From NCBI RefSeq assembly GCF_037963865.1, contig NZ_CP150170.1, positions 6,820,001 through 6,884,000 of the forward strand: a stretch of DNA of 64,000 nt, in the 5' to 3' direction. Positions 52,706 to 61,654 of this stretch are shown one piece after another; the stretch's first letter is position 1, and each line of letters begins with the position of its first letter. Source of the stretch: Paenibacillus sp. FSL R10-2734. GTDB taxonomy: Bacteria > Bacillota > Bacilli > Paenibacillales > Paenibacillaceae. Below the pieces are notes generated by a model, which was not told the origin of the DNA, searched no databases, and saw nothing but the letters and a program-made list of their open reading frames with translations. The translations under genes and the position numbers were made by a program.

Positions 52706-53298
52706 AAATAGATGCGTCTAAGCCGCTTGAATACTCAACAGAAGAGAATAGTAATAAAATCTTTGGCTTCTGGGTCTTTCTAGGAGCAGAGATTGCACTG
52801 TTCGCTACGTTGTTCACTGTTTACTTTGTAATGGTAGACCGATTTGCCAGCGGCCCTAGCGGTCCGGATATTTTTGAAATCGGTCCAGTGATGATCGAAA
52901 CATTGCTACTCTTGACAAGCTCGTTCACGATTGGTCTTGCAGTTCATGCCATGCGGCATGGCTACCAAAAAGCGATGATGGTCTTCTTCGGACTAACCCT
53001 GCTAATGGGTCTCGGCTTCCTTGGTATTGAAATCATGGAGTTTGTCACTTATGTTCACGAAGGAGCTACCCTTCAAACCAGTGGTTTCCTATCTAGTCTC
53101 TTTGTACTACTGGGAACACACGGAGCTCACGTAACGTTCGGCTTCCTGTGGGGTGCAGCAATTCTAATCCAGTTGAAGCGTCAAGGTATTACTCCGGCTA
53201 CGGCCAATAAATCCTTTATCTTCTCGCTGTACTGGCATTTCTTGGACGTTGTCTGGATCTTCATTTTCAGCTTCGTCTATCTGAAAGGACTGATGTAG
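52702..53298 (+). CDS. qoxC: Cytochrome aa3 quinol oxidase subunit III
   Basis: 198 residues, five spans. IFGFWVFLGAEIALFATLFT and HGAHVTFGFLWGAAIL are the family motifs, and YWHFLDVVWIFIFSFVYL the typical end. The ATG overlaps the qoxB stop (ATGA), so translation is coupled. It stabilises subunit I and probably aids proton uptake. Confidence 0.96.
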   Translation: MKIDASKPLEYSTEENSNKIFGFWVFLGAEIALFATLFTVYFVMVDRFASGPSGPDIFEIGPVMIETLLLLTSSFTIGLAVHAMRHGYQKAMMVFFGLTLLMGLGFLGIEIMEFVTYVHEGATLQTSGFLSSLFVLLGTHGAHVTFGFLWGAAILIQLKRQGITPATANKSFIFSLYWHFLDVVWIFIFSFVYLKGLM

Positions 53299-53299
53299 C

Positions 53300-53593
53300 A
53301 TGATGAAGCAATTATTTCCAATTCGCCATGTGATGGGTTTCTTAGCCTCTCTTGTCCTTTCTGTGGCTGCACTTGCTGTAATCTATCTTGATCTATCTAA
53401 TACTGCTAACATGGCTATCCTGCTAGTTACAGCCCTCATTCAGGCTTCCCTGCAGCTCTTCCTGTTCATGCATATTGGAGAATCAGCAGATACCAAGAAA
53501 GAACTTTACATCAATATCGCCTATGCCTTATTCGTTGGCTTAGTTACGATCTTTGGTACGCTCTTCATCTTCGTATGGGGCTGGTACGCTTAA
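53300..53593 (+). CDS. qoxD: Cytochrome aa3 quinol oxidase subunit IV
   Basis: 97 residues with three spans. FPIRHVMGFLASLVLSVAAL and IQASLQLFLFMHIGESADTK (Q-x-x-x-Q-L-x-x-FMH) are the COX4/CyoD family motifs. It begins one base after the qoxC stop and the four-gene operon ends in a strong terminator. Confidence 0.95.
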   Translation: MMKQLFPIRHVMGFLASLVLSVAALAVIYLDLSNTANMAILLVTALIQASLQLFLFMHIGESADTKKELYINIAYALFVGLVTIFGTLFIFVWGWYA

Positions 53594-53611
53594 TTCCATT
53601 CAATAACACTC

Positions 53612-53659
53612 AAAAGGACGTCTCCAAAGCCTAAATGGCTCTGGGACGTCCTTTTTTTT
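53612..53659. terminator. Bidirectional terminator after qoxD
   Basis: AAAAGGACGTC with GACGTCC plus an inner CCAAAGCC/GGCTCTGG stem, then eight T on the plus strand and TTTT on the minus strand. It also serves the convergent chemoreceptor gene. Confidence 0.92.
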
Positions 53660-53668
53660 CATTTCATG

Positions 53669-55375
53669 CTATAAGCTGAACCTTGCTAAAGTCTTCTGCA
53701 GATCTTCCGCCAGCACTGCTAAATATTGAGCTGAGGCGGACATTTCCTCCATAGCAGACAGCTGCTGCTGACTAGCTGCGCTGGTGTCCTGAACACCCAC
53801 TGCCCCTTTATTGGATATAGCATTGACCTGTTCCATTGCTGCCGCTACACCTTGTGACTCTAAAGAGACATGTGCAACCGCCTCTCTGATCTCTTCCGTC
53901 TGCTGGGTAGCCTCTTTAATAGAACTTTGAATCTCATGAAACGCTTGTGATACGAGCTGACTTTGAACTACGCCATTAGAGACTAGCTCAGAACCTAAAG
54001 CCATTGATTCTACCGCGCTGTCCGTTTGCTTTTGAATATGCGTAATTATATCTGTTACTTTCAGTGAACTGTTTCGCGTTGCTTCTGCAAGACCTCGTAT
54101 TTCTCCAGCAACCACAGCAAAGCCACGTCCATGTTCTCCAGCTCTCGCTGCTTCGATAGAAGCATTAAGCGCCAGTAAGTTCGTCTGTGTTGCAATTTCA
54201 TTAATCGTTGTAATAATCGTATTAATCTCCTGCGACAGTTGTCCAAGGTTACTAACAATCACTTGACTCTGGGTTACGCTGGAGTCGATTTCCTTCATCT
54301 GTTCAATGATGTTATCTACGGCGATTACCCCTCGATCCGTTGAACCAGAAGCAACTCCCATAAGGTCGGACATTTCCAAACTGCTACTCTCTACGGCCGA
54401 AATATCATTGGTCATAGCTTGTATAGACTGAGAGGTGCGATTAATGCTTTCCGTCTGTTCATCAAAACCAGCTGCAATCTCTCCTGAAGATTCGGCGATC
54501 ATTTGCGAAGCCAGCGAGGTCTGCTCAGCACTAGCGCTCATCTCTTGCGATGAGGCCGATAACAGTTCTGCACTCTCCGCAATGCCTTGCATCATCTTCC
54601 GTAAGCTCTCTAGCATATTGTTAAACGAGCTATTAATTTGGCCAATCTCATCCTTGGCGGTATATGTTGCTATGACGGTTAAATCTCCATTTTCCGCCCG
54701 CTTCATTAAGCCTTGCAGTTCCTTAAGAGGTTTCGTAATCAGTCGAATGATTGCAACACTAAGCACGATACAAATAATCCAAGAGAACGATATCAATATT
54801 ATACTTTTAGTCTTCATGCTCTTAGCGGTAGCGGCGGACTCTGAATTATGTTCTCCAGCTCCCTTTAGCAGCGAATCGTTTATTTCTTTAAGCATATTAA
54901 TCATTTTCTCTCGAGAATTACTAAACTCACCTTTGAATACTTGATAGGCCTCTTGACTACCTTTGCTATCTGCAATCTGAACAATATTTTCTCTTTGTGC
55001 ACGATAGTCTGTTAAGGAGGACTCATATTCCTTTATTTTATTCAAAATCGTACTATCATCGTAGTGGACGGTCTTCAGCTTGTTCAAAAGATCATTATTT
55101 TCCTGAAATTTCCCTTTAATGCTCTCTGACAGTTCTTTGTTCTTGCTTACATCAGCACTAATCAAGCGCTCCAAGAGAAAAGCTTCGATGGCCCGATTGT
55201 TAGTACGCATTTGCCCCACGTAAGAAACAGGCAACAAGTTTTCATTATACGTCTCTGTTGTTTTTTTGGCCATTTTGTCCATGGTGAGAAAGCCGGTCCC
55301 CCCCACGATGTTCAACATGATTACAGAAAATACCAAAAGAATCCCAATTTTGAATTTTACTTTCATATTCCTCAT
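53669..55375 (-). CDS. Methyl-accepting chemotaxis protein
   Basis: 568 residues. Membrane span (about 8-30), extracellular four-helix-bundle sensor (4HB_MCP type, about 35-185), second span (about 190-210), HAMP (about 212-265) and signalling domain. The hairpin tip reads EIATQTNLLALNASIEAARA and GEHGRGFAVVAGEIRGLAEA, the universal contact site for CheA and CheW. The start at 55375 has GGCGG at 7 bases. A SigD-type promoter lies just upstream. Ligand unknown. Confidence 0.95.
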   Translation of the reverse strand: MRNMKVKFKIGILLVFSVIMLNIVGGTGFLTMDKMAKKTTETYNENLLPVSYVGQMRTNNRAIEAFLLERLISADVSKNKELSESIKGKFQENNDLLNKLKTVHYDDSTILNKIKEYESSLTDYRAQRENIVQIADSKGSQEAYQVFKGEFSNSREKMINMLKEINDSLLKGAGEHNSESAATAKSMKTKSIILISFSWIICIVLSVAIIRLITKPLKELQGLMKRAENGDLTVIATYTAKDEIGQINSSFNNMLESLRKMMQGIAESAELLSASSQEMSASAEQTSLASQMIAESSGEIAAGFDEQTESINRTSQSIQAMTNDISAVESSSLEMSDLMGVASGSTDRGVIAVDNIIEQMKEIDSSVTQSQVIVSNLGQLSQEINTIITTINEIATQTNLLALNASIEAARAGEHGRGFAVVAGEIRGLAEATRNSSLKVTDIITHIQKQTDSAVESMALGSELVSNGVVQSQLVSQAFHEIQSSIKEATQQTEEIREAVAHVSLESQGVAAAMEQVNAISNKGAVGVQDTSAASQQQLSAMEEMSASAQYLAVLAEDLQKTLARFSL

Positions 55376-55415
55376 CTGCATTCCGCCTTCACATAATCTA
55401 ACTCACATTCTATTT

Positions 55416-55443
55416 TTATCGGTTAGTAAGGCTAATTGTTTGA
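55416..55443 (-). promoter_or_regulatory. SigD-type (motility sigma) promoter of the chemoreceptor
   Basis: On the minus strand TCAA, 16-base spacer, ACCGATAA; the consensus is TAAA-N15-GCCGATAA, so 3 of 4 and 7 of 8 match. It would give a leader of about 33 bases. A TTGTCGAA (Spo0A-box-like) lies at 55471-55478. Confidence 0.65.
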
Positions 55444-55516
55444 TGATTTTAAATAAAATTATGAGTAAAATTGTCGAAAAAAAGTGTATGTTGTCAAATA
55501 TTACAACGAATGAAAC

Positions 55517-55537
55517 GAAAAACGGACACTAGATCCG
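55517..55537 (-). terminator. Weak terminator after the B12-controlled gene
   Basis: On the minus strand CGGA-N7-TCCG is followed by TTTTTCG. Stem of only 4 bp. Confidence 0.35.
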
Positions 55538-55584
55538 CTCATACTCCGAATCGTAGTGCCCGCCTAACGAATAATCAATCCTTC

Positions 55585-58164
55585 TTATTCACCCGATGAA
55601 TAGTACCAATATAACGTATCACCGTTCTGTAAAATGTAGCTGTCTGCACTTATACTTGGGTCAGCATCTCTATTCGTCTTAAACTTCCATCCACTGCTTT
55701 GACCACCATCAAATTCGGCCAAACCATCTATAGATTTCACGTATTTACTACCAGCGATGCCGGATGATACTACTTTATCGCCCAATTGACTGATCAGTAA
55801 GCTAAAGGCCGTTTCGCCTTCTTTTAGAGCTACTGTTGTACTGTTCAGAATCGTTCCCTTCTTGCTATCCCCAATGACTGAAATGGTAGCATTAGCTTTA
55901 GCGGGAGTAATATCAGCTGAACCAACGTTTAGTGACTGCGTATAACGCGCTACACTAGGAACGTTAGCTTTACCATACCCGGTAACAATAATCGTATACG
56001 TATTCGCTGGGAGCCCTTCGTCAAAAGTAGCTACACCCTTAGCATTTGTGATTACCTTCTTATCGCCGATCGACACCTCCACTCCAGCGGCCGGAGAAGT
56101 CACTGGATCGGAAGTAAAGGTAGCGTTATTCCATACCCATTTCTTTTGAGAGACGGTTACTGTAAATGCTTCACCCGGCTTTGGCTGTGATGAGGAGACA
56201 ATTGCACTATCAACAACCTGTGTGGTTTCTCCGGCATAATATACAAGAACCCGGTCAGATTCCTGTAATTCAAAAGCGTCCATACCCACGCTTGGGTAGA
56301 TCCACTCCCCACTGCGCCATACCACGAAGCTCCACCAGCCGTCGTAAAGTCCTTGTGTAATTCCATCGATGCCCGATACAAAAGTTCCGTAAGAGGATTT
56401 CGTGATATCCACTTTAAAAGCATTAGACAACCCTAATTGCTGCAAAGCTTCAAGAGCATTGGAAGCCTTTATCGTCCCCTCACCGATCATTCCTTGCGGA
56501 CCTTCAACGGTAAGTGAAGCCGTTACATTCTTCGGAATCACCTTTAGATCTTGCGTATATTTAGCTACCGATGGTGCTTTTCCTTCACGATAGCCTGTTA
56601 TAGTCAGCTTGTAATCACCTGCGGGCACATTCCCTGAGAACAACGCCTCGCCTTTAGCATTCGTCGTTACGATGCGATTTCCAATTTGGACCTGAACGCC
56701 AGCCGCTTTAGTAGTTACAGGGGAGGACGTATTCGTTGCAGCATCCCATTTCCATGTCTTACTAGTCACCACTACGGTAAAAGAATCACCCTCTTTAGGG
56801 CTTGATTTAGAAACAGTTACCGAATCAACAAGCTTAGTATCGTCTCCAGCATAGTAAACCAGTACCTGATCTGAATCTTTAAGCGCAAAATCGCTCATTC
56901 CAACATCTGGATTGACCCATTGACCATCACGGGATACGACATACATCCATCCATCATAACCGCCATAGCTTCCACCCAGAACGTTTCCAATTCCTGTGAC
57001 ATAAGCACCGGATGGATTTGTGATCGGCAAGTTCTTTTGAAGAGCCAGCTTCTCCAGTGCTTCAAGTGCGTTTCCAGCATATCCATATCCCTGTGCTAAT
57101 GTACTATTAGGACCTTCTATAGTAACAGGAGCGTAGATTAATGAATTCTGAACGGATGACTTAGAAAAATCATATAGCTTGCTATTACTACCTTTATGGA
57201 GCAGATTGTAAGCAACAAGCGCCTGAAGCCCCTGCTCTGTGGATAGAACATTGCTGCTTCCACCACGGCTATGAGCGAAGCTTCCGTCAGCGAGACGGTA
57301 GCTTAGTAGGTCAGCGATTAGACTCACTTTATTCTTGGTATATTCTAATCCACTAGGATCTACACCGAAGGATGTGAGACCTAGGATAGCCTGGGCTGTA
57401 CTTTCAGCACTATCTCCGTAACCGCCATGGGCATCCTGAGCATTGGATAACCAAGCCACGGCTTGTAGTCCTGCTGTATAGGCCTCTGGGCTATTCTTAT
57501 GCGCCGCTAGAGCGGTCAAAGCTATAGCTGTCATATCAGGCTCACTAGCACCTGTAGTTAAGGCAAAACCACCATCTTGATTTTGCTTGGAGAGAATCTC
57601 AGCAACGAGCTTATCCACTGTCCATTTCGCGTTATATGGAATGTTATATTTACCTGAGTCCAGCGCAAGTAAAGCATATACTGGATTATTAAGTGTCTGT
57701 CCACTGATTTTGTCATGATTATAGATCTTCTCTATTAAGTTATAGCCAGGAGTTGTTTCGCTTCCAGCAAAATTAGTAGGATCGGCACCTATCGCTCTTA
57801 CTGCAAGTACGATTCTCGCAGTTTCTGTTACATTCGCGAAATTCCCCTCTGCAGCTTTCACCTTATTCTCAAGAGCTAGTAGGTAGCTTGCTGGCAGTTT
57901 ATATCCCGCTTGCGCTAGACCTATCGCTTGCCAATCCGACTGCACGCCACCCTTTAAAATAAATTCTGCAGCCGTATAAGTCGCATCCGCGACATTAATC
58001 CGCTCAGCATTAGCAGCTGAATCATTAGAGGCTTCCAGTCCGGTGCTAGCACCGGACTCTGCAAAGATTGTTCCTGCCGGAGCAAGAGATGTTCCTAAAA
58101 TCGAAATGACCATGAATATGGCCAGTCCAAGTACAAAAAACTTGGAGGAGAATATCTTCTTCAT
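55585..58164 (-). CDS. Secreted intrinsic-factor/transcobalamin-like protein with DUF4430 domains, under a B12 riboswitch
   Basis: 859 residues. Signal peptide (about 1-35). Residues about 60-330 are prenyltransferase/terpenoid-cyclase-type helical repeats (QDGGFALTTG, AHGGYGDSAESTAQAILGL, DGSFAHSRGG), as in the alpha6/alpha6 barrel of intrinsic factor and transcobalamin. After it come three DUF4430 domains (transcobalamin-like C-terminal fold) around 345-440, 545-650 and 770-859, two with GYDGWMYVV or LYDGWWSFV followed by VLVYYAG, and two carboxypeptidase-regulatory-like beta domains (AAGVQVQIGNRIVTTNAKG, AAGVEVSIGDKKVITNAKG). No LPXTG or SLH anchor is visible. A cobalamin riboswitch precedes it, so a corrinoid-binding role in uptake is inferred. 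Confidence 0.82.
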   Translation of the reverse strand: MKKIFSSKFFVLGLAIFMVISILGTSLAPAGTIFAESGASTGLEASNDSAANAERINVADATYTAAEFILKGGVQSDWQAIGLAQAGYKLPASYLLALENKVKAAEGNFANVTETARIVLAVRAIGADPTNFAGSETTPGYNLIEKIYNHDKISGQTLNNPVYALLALDSGKYNIPYNAKWTVDKLVAEILSKQNQDGGFALTTGASEPDMTAIALTALAAHKNSPEAYTAGLQAVAWLSNAQDAHGGYGDSAESTAQAILGLTSFGVDPSGLEYTKNKVSLIADLLSYRLADGSFAHSRGGSSNVLSTEQGLQALVAYNLLHKGSNSKLYDFSKSSVQNSLIYAPVTIEGPNSTLAQGYGYAGNALEALEKLALQKNLPITNPSGAYVTGIGNVLGGSYGGYDGWMYVVSRDGQWVNPDVGMSDFALKDSDQVLVYYAGDDTKLVDSVTVSKSSPKEGDSFTVVVTSKTWKWDAATNTSSPVTTKAAGVQVQIGNRIVTTNAKGEALFSGNVPAGDYKLTITGYREGKAPSVAKYTQDLKVIPKNVTASLTVEGPQGMIGEGTIKASNALEALQQLGLSNAFKVDITKSSYGTFVSGIDGITQGLYDGWWSFVVWRSGEWIYPSVGMDAFELQESDRVLVYYAGETTQVVDSAIVSSSQPKPGEAFTVTVSQKKWVWNNATFTSDPVTSPAAGVEVSIGDKKVITNAKGVATFDEGLPANTYTIIVTGYGKANVPSVARYTQSLNVGSADITPAKANATISVIGDSKKGTILNSTTVALKEGETAFSLLISQLGDKVVSSGIAGSKYVKSIDGLAEFDGGQSSGWKFKTNRDADPSISADSYILQNGDTLYWYYSSGE

Positions 58165-58218
58165 TGTTCAACCTCTTTCTATTAAGGAATGGATACTACA
58201 TAAAATAAGAGCGCACAA

Positions 58219-58250
58219 CATAAAGACCGCCCCTATGAAGGGCGGCCCGG
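58219..58250 (-). terminator. Expression-platform hairpin of the cobalamin riboswitch
   Basis: On the minus strand GGCCGCCC (58240-58247) pairs with GGGGCGGTC (58225-58233), then TTTATG. The GCGCCCC stretch near 58275 could pair with GGGGCG instead and act as antiterminator. It lies 55 bases before the start codon; the T run is short. Confidence 0.55.
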
Positions 58251-58339
58251 GAAAATAACAAATCGAGGCTGGGGCGCTTGAACCTCTACGACCACAGAGT
58301 CTATCTGTATATGTTCCACATTCTTACCCCACGAAGAAT

Positions 58340-58525
58340 AGAAACGCTCACGAAAAAGGCAGGTCTCCTGGCTAATGCTTCATTGCCTCTCTTCACCTTC
58401 CCGTCCTAACTGCTGACAGTGGTTTATAGAAGAGACGCTCCACATTTACAGTGGCGGGACCGCGCCGGAATTTTACACCGGACTTCCCTTTTAAGCAGAC
58501 TCAGGTTTAGTCGGAGTCTGCACCT
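58340..58525 (-). promoter_or_regulatory. Cobalamin (B12) riboswitch
   Basis: Minus strand. The B12 box AGCCAGGAGACCTGCC is exact at 58358-58373. Upstream are AAAAGGGAAGTCCGGTG, AATTCCGGCGCGGTCCCGCC and ACTG, the conserved core of the class, in the right order and spacing. A hairpin GCAGACTC/GAGTCTGC (58495-58521) marks the 5' end. In this class, bound cobalamin turns the gene off. It controls the 859-residue protein downstream. Confidence 0.96.
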
Positions 58526-58606
58526 TTTCCAATATGTATGATCTTGTTTTCATAATCATATCTATTAATACACAGCATGTCTATAGAAAAGCTTTGGTTG
58601 AGCAAC

Positions 58607-58650
58607 AAAAAAAGAACAGCAGAACCAAACCTTTTGGTATAGTCCTGCTG
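58607..58650 (-). terminator. Terminator after the GAP1-like gene
   Basis: On the minus strand CAGCAG...ACCAAA-AGG-TTTGGT...CTGCTG, then TTCTTTTTTTG. Interrupted but convincing stem, 14 bases after the stop codon. Confidence 0.85.
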
Positions 58651-58663
58651 ATCATGAATTCCT

Positions 58664-61654
58664 TTATTCAGCTGTTCCTTCCGGACTTGCCGTTGCCGAA
58701 GGTTCAGCACTTGAACCAACATCTGGCGTACCGTTTGGAGCGGGATCTACGATCAAAGTAAATCTACCTGCCTTGATCATGCTTTTCTCTACGATTGTCG
58801 CTCCCGGCTCCAAGGTAACCTCCACCTGATAGGATGGGTTTACCCCTTCTGTAACAGCTGTCGCTGAAGGCACAACTGTATTGTCCTCAGCATCAGCTGA
58901 AGGCGTTGGAGACGGAGATGCATCGACTGCGTTAGTAGCATCTGCATCTTCTACCGTTCCATCAGTAGTGCCTGTGGCCGAATCACCGGACAATTCTCCC
59001 TCATCCGACTCATCTGTTGACGGAACTGGACAAGTTCCATTGCTAGCAGCAACCTTAAAGCTCTTATCCACCACATTGGATGAAGTCATTAGACTAATCT
59101 CCGCCGGATTAAATTGGACACAATCATCCGCGTTGGCAAAGGTGAACACCAATACGCTGCTCCCTTTATCTCCTTCGACGCTCTGATCCTTCAAATATAC
59201 TGAAGCCGGAGGAAGTTCACTGCCTGGACTCTGTATAGGTGTCGGCTCAGGGGTTGTCCCAGGCAAGGCCGTCTTCGGATCTTCCGGACGCAGCATACTA
59301 AATACGATAATTGCGATAATTACCAGAATGCCAGTGATGGAACCAGAGATCAAGAGTCGAAATCGGCTGCGGCTGATCCAGCGCGCCAGCGGGGAAGCGA
59401 GCTGGGAGCGAGCTTCATTGTACACATTTTGTAGAGCAGGACGAGCTGTAGCGACGTAGTTTTTACGGAACTCGCGACTCTTGAATGCCTCGCGGTCACT
59501 GCTCTGGAAATACTTTAGAATCGCCCGACGATAACCCGGATGAAGCTTTTTATTCGAAATCGTAAATAATGAATTTCCTTGAGACCACGCAAAGAATCGA
59601 TAAATAGCATCCTTATCGCTACCAGCTTTATGCTTAACTAACTCCAACAGCGCGTCATAATCCAATGGACCACCTTCGCGCTGACTGGTGTAGTAGAAGG
59701 CCAGTGGAAGACGTTCAAATGGCTCCAGCACTCGAGCTTCCTTTAGTAAACGACGACCGAGCAGCTGTACATCGTCCAGCTCCTTCGGAGACAAGCCTGC
59801 AAAAATTTCTTCATTCGGCTTCTCTTCACCAAACCAGCGATAAGCAGCGCGGAGTGCATTTTCTTTCTGCTTGCTAATTCTATCTAATGGCGGTTGCCAA
59901 TCCACAACATTGCCATAACGTAAGAAAACAACCTCAAGTAAGTCCTCTTGCGTCATTTCAGTAAGTGATAGTCGGTTCAGCAAGAATCTGTCAGCAGATG
60001 CTGCAAGCTCTAGCAAGAGCGAGAGTACTTTAGAAGAAATACCTGTACCTCTACGTCGATCTTTTTCCGCTTTATCTACAATGCCATGAATTCCCGCCAC
60101 CGCAGCAACCGGATCAGTCTCCAGTTGCAGCTTCTCCAGCAAATAATCCCTTGCTGCATCCTGAGCAAAAGGCTGCTCTAACGCAGCCGGCAGAAACCGA
60201 CCCCAATGAAGTACAAAGTTCAGAATGTCCACAGCTTTAGATGCAGCAACTAGTCTTGACTCCATATAAGGCTCTAATAGCTGCTTACGGAAATAAGATT
60301 CAGACATCACCCTTTGAAAAAAGGTAGCACTTAGCTCATCATTACTCTCGATGATACCGTAAGCTGCACTGAGTACATCTTTTCGGCCCGCTTCCACGCT
60401 ATGAAGCATTCCATTAATGAAATAATCCACGATTCTGACTTTGTAATTATGATCCTTGAGCACAAAATATTCCTTAAAGCACTCCATAATCGCAGGCTCT
60501 GGAACATTCCTTTGCCGAATTAGATCAAATTCTCGATCGAACCGCTCCAAGAAGATATCGTTCAGTCGGACTCTGGAATGAATAGCCCCCTCAGCTTTAA
60601 GGTAAGAGAGCAATCCACTCAGCACCGCGCTCTTATTCTCCGTATATAAATGCTCATTCCCTTGCTCAATCTCATAAAATACGGCTAACTCATTATAGAA
60701 AGCGAGCGATAATTTATGCTCAGGGCTTTCCCCACGCAGCATCTGATCGGCAAAACTCACGAAATCGTCGAGATCTCCTGGATTCAGAAGTAACAGCTTC
60801 CATACCAGATCAACATACGGCTGGCGGGTCTCGCCAAAATCCACATTCCCCATCCGCCCTGAGACCAAATCGAATGTGAAATCCTTTTCGATGCTGCGAT
60901 CACCGGGACGGAGCGAACCTTTTTCCACAAAGCTAAGATGTATATATTTACGGCTTTGCGGTTCATTGGCATACGTAATTACGCCTAATCTACGGCGGAA
61001 TTCATAGGGTAGCACGCTGTACAGAATCTCAGTAAGCTCCACCGCCCGCGCGGACAACTCCGTGATGGGTACATTTAGAGCGATATAGATTTTTTTCTTA
61101 CCTGCTACAGAGACCATCACTGCTTGCAGCAATGCCTTAAATATCCCTTCATTAATCCCTAACAAGCGTAATCCCGCTATAGGATCAGGGCGACGATCAT
61201 TTCGTACAACTGGAATAGCAGACAGCTCCGGTAAGGTTCCGCCCAGCTCTCCTTCATAACTTTTTGCGAAGTCAGCATGCAGAAAGTCCCCATAGCTCTG
61301 TACAATCTCCTCTGAACGTGAAGCAGGAACTACAAAGTTATGTGCAAAAAACGCGCTGCGCTGGCCCGTGAAATCCGTCGCTTGATAACGACTCTGTCCA
61401 ATGACCGTGTCGCCATTCTCGGCATGGAACAGGTGCAGCGCTACTGGAAATACAGACTCATCCTTCTCCCCACGCGTGGTCAGCTCTGCTGGAGCATCAT
61501 AGAGGCAGAAGGGATGAAGTGTTTTTTTGATAAAATTATTGTCCAGACTGTCCGACTTCGCTACCGTATCAAAGCCTTCTGTGGATCGAAACACTCCGCG
61601 GCGTTCACGGGTGTACATCTGTTGGGCGATCTTAGACCCTGAGAAAACATTCAC
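58664..61654 (-). CDS. GTPase-associated protein 1 (GAP1)-like membrane-anchored protein
   Basis: 996 residues. Residues about 1-260 look like the GAP1 N-terminal domain (QQMYTRERRGVFRSTEGFDT, GQSRYQATDFTGQRSAFFAH); then a long helical middle; one membrane span about 768-788; and a C-terminal 208 residues rich in Pro, Thr, Ser, Asp, with PTPIQSPGSELPP and SPSPTPSADAED linkers around a small domain with two Cys. The span implies that the large N-terminal part is cytoplasmic. GTG start overlaps the GTPase stop (GTGA), behind GGGGAG, so they are co-made. Function unknown; the family was described in NTP-dependent conflict or signalling systems. Confidence 0.78.
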   Translation of the reverse strand: MNVFSGSKIAQQMYTRERRGVFRSTEGFDTVAKSDSLDNNFIKKTLHPFCLYDAPAELTTRGEKDESVFPVALHLFHAENGDTVIGQSRYQATDFTGQRSAFFAHNFVVPASRSEEIVQSYGDFLHADFAKSYEGELGGTLPELSAIPVVRNDRRPDPIAGLRLLGINEGIFKALLQAVMVSVAGKKKIYIALNVPITELSARAVELTEILYSVLPYEFRRRLGVITYANEPQSRKYIHLSFVEKGSLRPGDRSIEKDFTFDLVSGRMGNVDFGETRQPYVDLVWKLLLLNPGDLDDFVSFADQMLRGESPEHKLSLAFYNELAVFYEIEQGNEHLYTENKSAVLSGLLSYLKAEGAIHSRVRLNDIFLERFDREFDLIRQRNVPEPAIMECFKEYFVLKDHNYKVRIVDYFINGMLHSVEAGRKDVLSAAYGIIESNDELSATFFQRVMSESYFRKQLLEPYMESRLVAASKAVDILNFVLHWGRFLPAALEQPFAQDAARDYLLEKLQLETDPVAAVAGIHGIVDKAEKDRRRGTGISSKVLSLLLELAASADRFLLNRLSLTEMTQEDLLEVVFLRYGNVVDWQPPLDRISKQKENALRAAYRWFGEEKPNEEIFAGLSPKELDDVQLLGRRLLKEARVLEPFERLPLAFYYTSQREGGPLDYDALLELVKHKAGSDKDAIYRFFAWSQGNSLFTISNKKLHPGYRRAILKYFQSSDREAFKSREFRKNYVATARPALQNVYNEARSQLASPLARWISRSRFRLLISGSITGILVIIAIIVFSMLRPEDPKTALPGTTPEPTPIQSPGSELPPASVYLKDQSVEGDKGSSVLVFTFANADDCVQFNPAEISLMTSSNVVDKSFKVAASNGTCPVPSTDESDEGELSGDSATGTTDGTVEDADATNAVDASPSPTPSADAEDNTVVPSATAVTEGVNPSYQVEVTLEPGATIVEKSMIKAGRFTLIVDPAPNGTPDVGSSAEPSATASPEGTAE

